From: Mangrovimicrobium sp048323675
GTDB lineage: Bacteria; Pseudomonadota; Gammaproteobacteria; Pseudomonadales; Halieaceae
NCBI RefSeq assembly: GCF_048323675.1
Contig: NZ_JBLWFK010000001.1
Span: forward strand, 310,001 to 374,000
Length of the DNA: 64,000 nucleotides
Direction of reading: 5' to 3'
The notes below the pieces were generated by a model. That model did no database searches and was not told the DNA's origin. It saw only the letters and a program-made list of their open reading frames with translations. Of the stretch, positions 34,327-42,357 are shown piece by piece (within the stretch, counting starts at the first letter, position 1; every line of letters starts with the position of its first letter). The translations under genes were made by a program, and so were the position numbers.

Positions 34327-35361
34327 TCAGTTGTTCCAGCCCAGGCCGGTGGTGATGGCGTAGTCGGAGGAACTGCCGGTACCGGAGTCGTTATCGGTAT
34401 TCGCCCAGGCGGTGACGTCCCAGTAGAGGTCCTTGACCAGTTCCCAGCGCAGGCGCAGGTTGCTGCTGGTGCGCACCCGGCCGAATTCCGTCACGCTCGG
34501 GTACAGGTCGAAGTCGAGCACGATATCCATCTCCGGTGTGGTGAACTTCCAGGCCGCGTAGTGGGTGTTGAAAAACAGCTCCAGTTGCTGGTCGACGTTA
34601 TCCCCCTTGTTATCCTCGCTGATGACCTGCAGCCCCGCGGTGCCACTGAGGGTGTTGCGGTGGGTGTCGACAAAATAGCGGCCGAGCCCCGCACCGGCGC
34701 TGAGTCGCCGGGTCAGGTCCAGCTCGTCGTTGCTCTCGTAGCTGGCGAAGATGGCGCGAAACACGCTGCTGCGGTCCCGGGTCCAGGTGTTCCGGGTAAA
34801 GTTGACGTCGGTGCTCGAGGTGTCGTCGTCGTTGGTCCGGGTGATATCCGTGCGCGCGGTAAAGTTGTTGGTCGATTTCTCGTTTTCGTAGCCGATGTTC
34901 GTATTCAGCGAGGCCTGTCCCACCGAGCTCGCCTTGGTGTAGGAGAAGGTTGTCGACAGGTAGATATCGATCCGGTCAATTACCCGTTCCTCGATGGGGC
35001 GGATTTCCACCACCTGCAGCAGCTCCACTTCGTGGCGGCCGTAGATGTCGACCAGGACCAGCTGGCCGGGCTTTGCCTTGTCCTTGAACGAGCCGTAGAG
35101 GCGGTTGCCGTCACTCAGGCGGACCTCGTAGTGGTAGCCGCTCTGTACCCCGGCAATTTCCGGCCACTCGATTTCAACTGTATCCAGGGCGTCAGTGGAA
35201 AGCTGCAGCTGGCCGCCATCCAGCGCTTTTATCTCACCGGTGATCCGGTCGCCGTTGTAGAGCGTGATTATGTCGATTTTCTGGCGGTCATCGGCGCGCA
35301 GGGCGGTGCTGCACAGGGCTACCGCCAGTATCGCAATCCAGGAAGAGAGTTTTGCCAGCAC
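34327..35361 (-). CDS. DUF481 outer-membrane-type protein
   Basis: A 344 aa exported protein. Signal peptide VLAKLSSWIAILAVALCSTALRADD, a small SH3-like N-terminal domain (TLYNGDRITGEIKALDGGQLQLSTD, repeated as VRLSDGNRLYGSFKDKAKPGQLVL), then a DUF481/YdiY beta-barrel with alternating aromatic strands ending in YAITTGLGWNN. The likely start is GTG 35361; the longer frame from 35454 would put about 30 charged residues before the signal peptide. Function unknown. Confidence 0.78.
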   Translation of the reverse strand: MLAKLSSWIAILAVALCSTALRADDRQKIDIITLYNGDRITGEIKALDGGQLQLSTDALDTVEIEWPEIAGVQSGYHYEVRLSDGNRLYGSFKDKAKPGQLVLVDIYGRHEVELLQVVEIRPIEERVIDRIDIYLSTTFSYTKASSVGQASLNTNIGYENEKSTNNFTARTDITRTNDDDTSSTDVNFTRNTWTRDRSSVFRAIFASYESNDELDLTRRLSAGAGLGRYFVDTHRNTLSGTAGLQVISEDNKGDNVDQQLELFFNTHYAAWKFTTPEMDIVLDFDLYPSVTEFGRVRTSSNLRLRWELVKDLYWDVTAWANTDNDSGTGSSSDYAITTGLGWNN

Positions 35362-35450
35362 CGTGAATTCCCGCAGCCGCCTTTTGCCCGAGGTCCGGCT
35401 AATACTAGCCCGAAAAGCTCGCGACTGCGCCAGGCAGGGAGTGCCGGCTG

Positions 35451-36152
35451 TCAACGCTGTCCGAGAACGTGGGCAATATGGTCGAGGTAGGGGAAAATCC
35501 TGCTGCTCACATCCGCGTTCTCGCCACTGCCGCCTGGCGTGTCGTCCGCGCCCAGTGTGAGCAGTTCATAGTTGCCCTTCACCCGGCCCCACTGCACCTC
35601 GTCATAGCGGTAGTCGCGATCCCAGGGGTCTTTGGGGATGCTGTCGATGTAGCCGCCATCGGGAAAATGGAGCAGGGGTTTGTGGCGGTCCGGGATGCGT
35701 TCGACCAGTGCCTGCAGACCCTGGGCTTTGGTGGGGTAGTAGGAGTTGTCCTTGTAGTAGCGCTCGAGGGCGCTGGTAAGCGCGGCATAATCGGCGGAGA
35801 TTTTTGCCAGGGAAGTATTGTCACTGGTATAGGGGCCGATGCCGAACTGTTGCAACAGCGCCTCGGCCGGATCCTTGCTGCAGAAGATCGTGAGTTGCTC
35901 CGGCAGGGGTTGCCGGTAGAGCGTGCCGCGCACGGTGATGAAGGGCTTGAAGTCTTCCTTGGGTGTGACGTACGACGTGTAGGCGCTGTATTCACCGCAC
36001 ACCGACTCCCCTGGATAGGTTTTCATCCTGCGAAACTCCACATCCTTGGGAATGGCGAGGTTGGCGGTGAGAATCTGTTCGGCGTCCTCAACACGGGCAC
36101 CGCAGGCGCCGAGCAACAGCAGGACGAGGGCTAAACAGGTGGCGCGCAGCAT
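35451..36152 (-). CDS. Lipoprotein with GspG-type (T2SS major pseudopilin) C-terminal domain
   Basis: A 233 aa protein. Lipoprotein signal MLRATCLALVLLLLGACGA (lipobox LGAC), a novel region to about residue 120, then a T2SSG-like segment: YAALTSALERYYKDNSYYPTKAQGLQALV, YIDSIPKDPWDRDYRY, YELLTLGADDTPGGSGENADV. True GspG proteins have a prepilin N-terminus with a hydrophobic alpha-1 helix; here that is missing and replaced by a lipid anchor. No other type II secretion genes are nearby. Confidence 0.78.
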   Translation of the reverse strand: MLRATCLALVLLLLGACGARVEDAEQILTANLAIPKDVEFRRMKTYPGESVCGEYSAYTSYVTPKEDFKPFITVRGTLYRQPLPEQLTIFCSKDPAEALLQQFGIGPYTSDNTSLAKISADYAALTSALERYYKDNSYYPTKAQGLQALVERIPDRHKPLLHFPDGGYIDSIPKDPWDRDYRYDEVQWGRVKGNYELLTLGADDTPGGSGENADVSSRIFPYLDHIAHVLGQR

Positions 36153-36274
36153 TTATTTTCTCCAGTTTCCAGAGGACGCCAAGTATGGACTGGATGGTAT
36201 GCGCGCACAATAAAATCACCGGGAGCCCCGCGACAGCGCGCGGTTGCGGCGCGGGGGGCTGTTTCCCGGGGGCG

Positions 36275-37456
36275 TCAGTACTGCCAGCCCGCCTCGACAT
36301 CAACATAGCTGGTCGAATGAAAGCCGTTGAACCGGGTGGCAGTGGCGGAACCGTAGGCGCCGAGCAGGCCGAATTCGATGTAGTCTCCGCAGCGTATATC
36401 CACGGGCAGCCGCAGGGGTTTGACCAGCCGGTCAACCGGGTCACAGGTCGGCCCGAAGCAGTGGAAAGGGGCGAAGGGACCGTCCACCCGCTGACCCTCG
36501 CGCCAGACCCGAACCGGGAACTCGATATCGACGATGGACTGCTCCTGCAGGCCGCCGTATACACCGTCGTTGAGAAACAGGGTCTGGCCGTCACCGCGGC
36601 GGTGCGCCACCCGGGTGAGCAGGCTGACGCAACCCGCCACCATGGCGCGCCCGGGTTCGCAGATCAGCGGAACCCCCTGCATAGCCTCCCGCTGGAAACT
36701 GTCGGCAATGGCCGCGAAGTAGTCTCCGAGCAGCGGTGCGCTGCTGTTGCAATAAGCTTCGGCGAAACCGCCGCCGACATTCAGCAGGGCCAGCTCGACA
36801 TCCGCTGCGCGGCTGATGTGCGCCGCGGCGGCGATGTAGCGCGCATACATCTGTGGGTCGGTGCATTGCGACCCCGGGTGGAAGGCCAGTGCCGGCCTGG
36901 CGCCACGGCGCCGGATTTCGCGCAGCAGGGCGACCGCGCCCGCTGCGTCGGTGCCGAACTTGCTGCCAAAGTCATAGGCGGCCCCCGCATGATCCAGCTT
37001 GAAGCGTACGCTGTAGACGACGTCCCGGTCCCCCGCAGTGCACTGCCACAGCTTCTCCAGTTCCGCCAGCTCGTCGAGGGCAAAGGAGCGCACGCCGAAG
37101 CGCAGGTAGGCTTCGCGAATGGCTTCTTCCGGTTTGACCGGGTTGTTGAAGTGCAGCATTGCGCCGGGACAGCAGCTCGCCACAGTGGCCACTTCCGCCA
37201 GCGAGGCGACATCGAAGTGGCGGACGCCGCTGCCCTGCAGGGTCGCGAGTATGCGCGCTTCGGAGTTGGCCTTGACGGCATAGCTCACCGCGCCGGGAAA
37301 TCCCTGCAGGAAGGCCTGCGCGCGCTGGGCGAGGGTTTCCCGGCAGAACAGGTAGAGCGGCTCGAGGGGTTTGACCTGGCGGGTGACTTCGGCACAGTCG
37401 CGGTAGCGGCCGATGGCGGGAACCTGCTGGAAAGCGCTGGCGATGCTGCCGGTCAT
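36275..37456 (-). CDS. Fold-III (alanine-racemase-like) ornithine/lysine decarboxylase
   Basis: PLP enzyme of 393 aa, group IV decarboxylase. PLP lysine in VSYAVKANSEARIL, phosphate-binding GGGFAEAY and ICEPGRAMVAG, and the specificity motif FHCFGPTCDPVDR with the catalytic Cys of ornithine decarboxylases. It makes putrescine or cadaverine. ATG 37456 is chosen because ODC homology begins shortly after; the longer frame extends into the palindromic leader. It is divergent from an Lrp-family regulator. Confidence 0.9.
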   Translation of the reverse strand: MTGSIASAFQQVPAIGRYRDCAEVTRQVKPLEPLYLFCRETLAQRAQAFLQGFPGAVSYAVKANSEARILATLQGSGVRHFDVASLAEVATVASCCPGAMLHFNNPVKPEEAIREAYLRFGVRSFALDELAELEKLWQCTAGDRDVVYSVRFKLDHAGAAYDFGSKFGTDAAGAVALLREIRRRGARPALAFHPGSQCTDPQMYARYIAAAAHISRAADVELALLNVGGGFAEAYCNSSAPLLGDYFAAIADSFQREAMQGVPLICEPGRAMVAGCVSLLTRVAHRRGDGQTLFLNDGVYGGLQEQSIVDIEFPVRVWREGQRVDGPFAPFHCFGPTCDPVDRLVKPLRLPVDIRCGDYIEFGLLGAYGSATATRFNGFHSTSYVDVEAGWQY

Positions 37457-37616
37457 GGGCGGTCTCCCCGTGAGTGTTACTGACTTTTTGTTCCCCTTAT
37501 TGTGGTTAGTGGGAGTGCCAAGCGAACAGTTGCAGAGTTTGGGCAATTTGCATCATTATTGGTCAAATTGAATATGTGTCTAGGCGAACTGACTACATGA
37601 CTTGGGACACGAATCC

Positions 37617-37734
37617 GCAGGCTTCGGCTGTTACGCCTGCTGGAACACGCCAAAAGGCGCACATCCCTGTGCAGGCTCGGGTGGCGACGTCCTGTCGCCA
37701 CACGGTTCCAGCAGGCGTAACAGCCGAAACCCGC
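37617..37734 (-). repeat. Three-way palindromic element, copy 3
   Basis: Outer arms 37617-37646 and 37705-37734 form a 30 bp stem with 24 perfect inner pairs. The two mismatches (37622/37729 and 37619/37732) are C.A and A.C on the plus strand, hence G.U on the minus strand. The core, 37647-37704 (58 nt), is in the same orientation as copy 1. It fills the gap between the decarboxylase and the Lrp-family gene, which otherwise holds about 160 bp of AT-richer DNA on the decarboxylase side with no other clear feature. Confidence 0.9.
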
Positions 37735-37787
37735 TCGCTTCCGGTGAGCCGTATGGTTGCCGGGCACATTTCGAGGTCGGAGGGCCT

Positions 37788-38228
37788 ATGCCAACGGAAT
37801 TGAATCAGACCGATCGCCGGATTCTCCGCGCCTTGCAACAGGATGCCCGCAAATCCGTGAGTTCCCTGGCGCGCGAACTGAACCTCTCGCGCACCACCGT
37901 GCAGAAGCACCTGGCCCGCCTCGAGGAGAGCGGCGTGATTGCCGGCTACCAGGTGAAACTGGGCGAGACCTTCAGCTCCCGGACCTTCCAGGCCTACGTC
38001 AGCCTGGTGGTGGACCCGAAGCAGTCGGCGCAGGTGGCTGCGGCGCTGCACAGGATGCCGGAGGTCGAGGCGCTGTTCACGGTCAGCGGCAAGATCGATT
38101 TCGTGGCGCTGGTCCGCGTGCAGTCGCCACCGGAACTGGATGCGGCGCTGGACCGGATCGGCGCAGTGGGCGGCGTACGCGACACGGATTCGGCGATCGT
38201 CCTGTCGACCAAGTTCGACCGGCGCTAA
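37788..38228 (+). CDS. Lrp/AsnC-family transcriptional regulator
   Basis: A 146 aa protein: N-terminal HTH (LNQTDRRILRALQQDARKSVSSLARELNLSRTTVQKHLARLEESGVI) and C-terminal RAM/AsnC ligand domain (about residues 65-140). ATG 37788 follows GGAGGGCCT. It is divergent from the decarboxylase and a plausible amino-acid-responsive regulator of it; that link is inferred from position only. Confidence 0.88.
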   Translation: MPTELNQTDRRILRALQQDARKSVSSLARELNLSRTTVQKHLARLEESGVIAGYQVKLGETFSSRTFQAYVSLVVDPKQSAQVAAALHRMPEVEALFTVSGKIDFVALVRVQSPPELDAALDRIGAVGGVRDTDSAIVLSTKFDRR

Positions 38229-38247
38229 TGGTGGGGCGAGAGCGGGC

Positions 38248-39132
38248 CTAGGCCTCGATAGTGCGGCAGGTGTCCATCCAGCACTGCACCGAATCCAGCG
38301 GATAGCGCTGGGCGGGCAGGGCGAAGTAGAAGGTGCGGCGCATGTCCCGGCGCGGCAGTTGCAGCGGCACCAGGTCGCCGTTGGCGAAGTTGCGCTGCAG
38401 TACGATCTGCGACAGGCAGCCGATGCCGAGACCGGATTCCACCGCATTCTTGATCGCCTCGTTGTGCTTGAATTCCATGTAGACGTTGAGTTCCGGCAGC
38501 AGGCCGGCCATGGCCTTGTCGAAGGTCTGGCGGGCGCCGGAATCCGGTTCGCGCAGGATCCACGCAGCCTCCTTGATGTCCCGGGTGCTGAGCACCCGCT
38601 TGCTCGCCAGCGGGTGGTTGGCGGCGCAGAACACCACCAGTTCGTCGTCCCGCCAGGGGATCAGCTCCAGTTCCCGGTGTAGCACCTCGCCCTCGATCAT
38701 GCCGATATCCACCTCGTAGTTGAGCACCTTGGCGACGATCTCGGGAGTGTTGGCGATCTCCAGGCCGACGTCCGCCTTCGGGTAGCTGGCGAGGTAACCG
38801 GCCAGGCAGCGGGTGGCGAGGTGGTTGCCAATGGTGAAGCTGGCGCCTACCTTGATATGGCCCAGTGCTTTGTGGGACTTCAGCACCTGCTCGAAATTGA
38901 CGCAGTGGTCGAGCAGGGTCTGGGCCTCCTTGCGTACGCTGTGGCCCACGGCGTTGAGCGCCAGCTTGTTGCCGACGCGGTCGAACAGGGCGATATCGTA
39001 GGCGTGCTCGAAATTCTGCAGCGCCTCGCTGGCGGCGGACTGGGACATGTGCAGGATCTGCGCAGCGCGCGAGATGCTGCCCTGGCGGGCCACTTCAAGG
39101 AAGATTTGCAACTGTCTCAGGGTGTATTTCAC
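38248..39132 (-). CDS. LysR-family regulator, divergent from the sulfate activation genes
   Basis: A 294 aa LTTR with N-terminal HTH (YTLRQLQIFLEVARQGSISRAAQILHMSQSAASEALQNFE) and a periplasmic-binding-like effector domain. Start taken at GTG 39132; the ATG at 39171 adds residues without homology. It is close to YeiE/CysB-like sulfur regulators in style, but I cannot assign it to CysB itself. It is divergent from cysC-sat across 157 bp. Confidence 0.87.
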   Translation of the reverse strand: MKYTLRQLQIFLEVARQGSISRAAQILHMSQSAASEALQNFEHAYDIALFDRVGNKLALNAVGHSVRKEAQTLLDHCVNFEQVLKSHKALGHIKVGASFTIGNHLATRCLAGYLASYPKADVGLEIANTPEIVAKVLNYEVDIGMIEGEVLHRELELIPWRDDELVVFCAANHPLASKRVLSTRDIKEAAWILREPDSGARQTFDKAMAGLLPELNVYMEFKHNEAIKNAVESGLGIGCLSQIVLQRNFANGDLVPLQLPRRDMRRTFYFALPAQRYPLDSVQCWMDTCRTIEA

Positions 39133-39202
39133 GGCGGTAATTCCTGCTATCGGTATTTCCGATGGACACAATCATAATATCCTGTTTTACATGAAGCGCC
39201 TA

Positions 39203-39221
39203 TGGTCTTAACCTGCGACCA
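39203..39221. promoter_or_regulatory. Inverted repeat in the LysR-cysC gap (possible LTTR operator)
   Basis: TGGTC-N9-GACCA is a 19 bp interrupted palindrome placed immediately upstream of a TTATAA hexamer (39225-39230) that could be the cysC -10. LysR regulators bind such interrupted dyads in the divergent gap. Short arms, so tentative. Confidence 0.35.
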
Positions 39222-39289
39222 CTCTTATAACTCCCAACCGCGCCGGTGAAGCAGGTGCGGCCGCTCCCGACTGACGAGGACAAGTGAAC

Positions 39290-39907
39290 ATGGCAGAACA
39301 AAAAGCAACCAACGTGCACTGGCACGAGGGCGATATCACCCGCGAACACCGTGAAAAACTGCTCGGCCATAAGGGCGCGACCCTGTGGTTCACCGGCCTT
39401 TCCGGCAGCGGCAAGAGCACCGTGGCGGTGGAACTGGAAGGCCGCCTGCACGAGATGGGCGTGTCCTGCTACCGCCTCGACGGCGACAACGTGCGTCTGG
39501 GCATCAACAAGAACCTGGGCTTTTCCGCCGAGGACCGCGCCGAGAACATCCGCCGCATCGGCGAGATCGCCAAGCTGTTCGTGGACAGCGGGCAGATCGC
39601 CCTGTCCAGCTTCGTCAGCCCCTACCGCGCCGACCGCGACGGCGTGCGCGAACTGCACGACGCGGCGGGCATGGATTTTATCGAGGTTTTCGTCGATTGC
39701 TCCCTGGAAGCGGCGGAAGCCCGCGATCCCAAGGGCCTGTACAAGAAAGCCCGCGCCGGCGAGATCAAGAACTTCACCGGTATCGACGACCCCTACGAAG
39801 CCCCCGAATCGCCTGAACTGCATCTGCACTCCGACCAGCAGAGCCTGGAAGAGGAAGTGGAGCAGATTCTCGCCTTGCTGCGCGACCGCGGCATCATCAA
39901 CCAATAA
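39290..39907 (+). CDS. cysC: Adenylylsulfate (APS) kinase
   Basis: Phosphorylates APS to PAPS; 205 aa. P-loop TLWFTGLSGSGKSTVAVELE, YRLDGDNVRLGINKNLGFS, and the DPKGLYKKARAGEIKNFTGIDDPYEAPE region, all standard. A GTG at 39284 is an alternative start two codons upstream. It is first of a probable cysC-sat pair, 14 nt apart. Confidence 0.96.
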   Translation: MAEQKATNVHWHEGDITREHREKLLGHKGATLWFTGLSGSGKSTVAVELEGRLHEMGVSCYRLDGDNVRLGINKNLGFSAEDRAENIRRIGEIAKLFVDSGQIALSSFVSPYRADRDGVRELHDAAGMDFIEVFVDCSLEAAEARDPKGLYKKARAGEIKNFTGIDDPYEAPESPELHLHSDQQSLEEEVEQILALLRDRGIINQ

Positions 39908-39921
39908 GCTGGAGTAATCCC

Positions 39922-41109
39922 ATGATCAAGCCCCATGGTTCCGATACGCTGAACCCGCTGTTCGTCTACGACAGCGAGAAGCGCCACGCCCTGCTGGCGG
40001 AAGCGGAAAACCTGCCTTCTATCCTGCTCAACTCCGCCGCGGCGGCCAACGCCGTGATGCTCGGCGGCGGTTACTTCAACCCGCTTACCGGGTTCATGAA
40101 TCTGGCCGATGCGCTCTCGGTGGCCGAGAGCATGCACACCACCGACGGCCTGTTCTTCCCGGTACCCATCGTCAACCTGACCGAGGCGATGGGCGTCGAA
40201 GCGGGCAGCCGCATCGCCCTGCGCGACCCCAACGTTGAAGGCTACCCGGTGCTGGCCATCATGGACGTGGAGCAGGTCGATCCGGTGTCCGACACCCAGA
40301 TGGCGTTCATGGCGGAGCGTATTTTCCGCACCCTGGACCCGCAACACCCGGGCGTGGCCACCTTCACCAACCTCGGCCGCAGCATGCTCTCCGGCCCGAT
40401 CCAGGTGCTGAACTTCTCCTACTTCCAGACCGACTTCCCGGATACCTTCCGCACCGCGGTGGAAATTCGCAACGAGATCGCCGAGCGCGGCTGGAACAAG
40501 GTTGTCGCCTTCCAGACCCGCAATCCGATGCACCGCGCCCACGAGGAACTGTGCCGTATGGCCATGGAAGACCTCGGCGCCGACGGTATCCTCATCCACA
40601 TGCTGCTGGGCCAGTTGAAGCCGGGCGACATCCCCGCGGAAGTCCGCGATGCGGCGATCCGCAAAATGGTCGAAGTGTATTTCCCCCCGAACACCGTGAT
40701 GATCACCGGTTACGGCTTCGACATGCTCTACGCCGGGCCCCGCGAGGCGGTACTGCACGCGTTGTTCCGCCAGAACTGCGGCTGTTCCTACCTGATCGTT
40801 GGCCGCGACCACGCCGGTGTCGGTGACTACTACGGCGGCTTCGACGCGCAGACGATTTTCGACGAGGAAGTGCCGGAAGGCGCCCTGGACATCGAGATCT
40901 ATCGCGCCGACCACACCGCCTACAGCAAGAAGCTGGGCAAGGTGGTGATGATGCGCGACGCCCCGGACCACGAGAAGGACGACTTCGTGCTGCTCTCCGG
41001 CACCAAGGTGCGCGAGATGCTGGGCCAGGGCATTGCGCCGCCGCCCGAATTCTCCCGCCCGGAAGTGGCGAAGATCCTCAGCGATTACTACCAGGCGCTG
41101 GATAGCTGA
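39922..41109 (+). CDS. sat: Sulfate adenylyltransferase, homo-oligomeric Sat type
   Basis: ATP sulfurylase making APS from ATP and sulfate; 395 aa. Active-site motifs: VAFQTRNPMHRAHEELCR and VGRDHAGVGDYYGGFDAQ. This is the single-subunit form shared with dissimilatory sulfur oxidisers and archaea, unrelated to the CysDN heterodimer common in gammaproteobacteria. Pairing with cysC indicates assimilation. Confidence 0.96.
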   Translation: MIKPHGSDTLNPLFVYDSEKRHALLAEAENLPSILLNSAAAANAVMLGGGYFNPLTGFMNLADALSVAESMHTTDGLFFPVPIVNLTEAMGVEAGSRIALRDPNVEGYPVLAIMDVEQVDPVSDTQMAFMAERIFRTLDPQHPGVATFTNLGRSMLSGPIQVLNFSYFQTDFPDTFRTAVEIRNEIAERGWNKVVAFQTRNPMHRAHEELCRMAMEDLGADGILIHMLLGQLKPGDIPAEVRDAAIRKMVEVYFPPNTVMITGYGFDMLYAGPREAVLHALFRQNCGCSYLIVGRDHAGVGDYYGGFDAQTIFDEEVPEGALDIEIYRADHTAYSKKLGKVVMMRDAPDHEKDDFVLLSGTKVREMLGQGIAPPPEFSRPEVAKILSDYYQALDS

Positions 41110-41115
41110 GTAAGC

Positions 41116-41145
41116 CGGCCCGCGGGCTGTCCTGCCCGCGGGCCG
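41116..41145 (+). terminator. Strong GC hairpin after sat
   Basis: A perfect 11-12 bp stem GGCCCGCGGGC/GCCCGCGGGCC with a TGTCCT loop begins 7 nt after the sat stop. There is no T-run, so it may attenuate transcription or protect mRNA 3' ends rather than terminate intrinsically. Confidence 0.45.
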
Positions 41146-41284
41146 CTTGAACCGATCCGCAACTGGGCACGCGAGGCGCATGGCAAATCGTCGGGCGAAC
41201 CGGAAGGCAGAAGATCTCCGGGCAAGCCGATACGACGGAGCCGCGCAGGGGCGTGTGTACTCTGAATCGCAAATGGGGCGAACT

Positions 41285-42241
41285 ATGGATTACGATATTT
41301 TCAACGGCGACGCGGATGGCATCTGTGCATTGCTGCAGTTGCGCAAGGCGGAACCGCGCGATGCAACGCTGGTAACCGGCGTCAAGCGCGACATCAACCT
41401 GCTCGACAAGATCGAGCCCGCGGCGGGCGACCGGATCACGGTACTCGACGTCTCCATGGACAAGAACCGCACCGCGCTGGATGGCGCGCTCGGCGCGGGC
41501 GCGTCCGTGTTCTATGTCGACCACCATTTTCCCGGCGAGATTCCCGAGCACGCCAACCTGACCAGCATCATCAACGAGGCGCCCGACGTGTGCACCGCGG
41601 CGCTGGTCAATGGCCACCTGCGCGGCGCTCACCTCGACTGGGCAGTCACCGGCGCCTTTGGCGACAACCTGAAGAATACCGCACACAAGCTGGCCGAGGG
41701 CCTGTCCATCTCCGCCGCCGACCTCGCCCTGCTGGAGCGCCTGGGTACCTGCATCAATTACAACGGTTACGGCCCGGCCATCGAGGACCTGCACTTCGAT
41801 CCCGCGGACCTCTACCGCACGCTCTACAGCGCCGCCGGTCCGCTGGAATTTGTCGCCGCATCGCCGGACTACCGCAAGCTGAGCGAAGGCTACGATTCCG
41901 ACATGGGCCAGGCGGAATCGCTGCAGCCGGAGCACGCGACCGAGCGCGTCGCGGTGTTCATCCTGCCCGACGAGGCCTGGGCGCGCCGGGTCAGCGGCGT
42001 GTACAGCAATGACCTCGCTACCGGCAACCCGGGTCGCGCCCATGCGGTGCTGACGATCAAGGACAACGGCAACTACCTGGTCAGTGTGCGTGCGCCGCTG
42101 AACAACAAGCAGGGCGCCGCGGAACTGTGCATGCAGTTCCCGACCGGCGGCGGCCGCGCGGCGGCAGCGGGCATCAACGATTTGCCCGCTTCCGAAATGG
42201 AAAACTTTGTCGCCGCATTCTCAGCCGCATATAGTGGCTGA
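41285..42241 (+). CDS. DHH-family phosphoesterase in the sulfate activation cluster
   Basis: A 318 aa member of the DHH superfamily: GDADGICALL with D9 and D11, DVSMDKNRTAL, and YVDHHFPGE with the name-giving DHH, then a C-terminal DHHA1-like domain ending GGRAAAAGINDLP. Relatives (NrnA) degrade oligoribonucleotides and dephosphorylate pAp. Between sat and the sulfate permease, removal of pAp formed when PAPS is used is an attractive role (inference). ATG 41285 is chosen; a longer frame exists upstream without homology. Confidence 0.8.
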   Translation: MDYDIFNGDADGICALLQLRKAEPRDATLVTGVKRDINLLDKIEPAAGDRITVLDVSMDKNRTALDGALGAGASVFYVDHHFPGEIPEHANLTSIINEAPDVCTAALVNGHLRGAHLDWAVTGAFGDNLKNTAHKLAEGLSISAADLALLERLGTCINYNGYGPAIEDLHFDPADLYRTLYSAAGPLEFVAASPDYRKLSEGYDSDMGQAESLQPEHATERVAVFILPDEAWARRVSGVYSNDLATGNPGRAHAVLTIKDNGNYLVSVRAPLNNKQGAAELCMQFPTGGGRAAAAGINDLPASEMENFVAAFSAAYSG

Positions 42242-42246
42242 GCGAA

Positions 42247-42277
42247 TCCCGCCGCGGGAATGACTCCAGCGGCGGGA
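42247..42277. terminator. Hairpin between the DHH gene and the SLC13 permease
   Basis: TCCCGCCGC and GCGGCGGGA form a 9 bp stem with a 13 nt loop just after the DHH stop; no T-run follows. It may be a weak terminator or an mRNA stabiliser. Confidence 0.35.
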
Positions 42278-42357
42278 CACAGGGATTACTATAAAACCGC
42301 CGTTGCGGCCGGCCGCAGGCGGTTGCCATAACGACACAGGGAGGCGGGACTACATCG

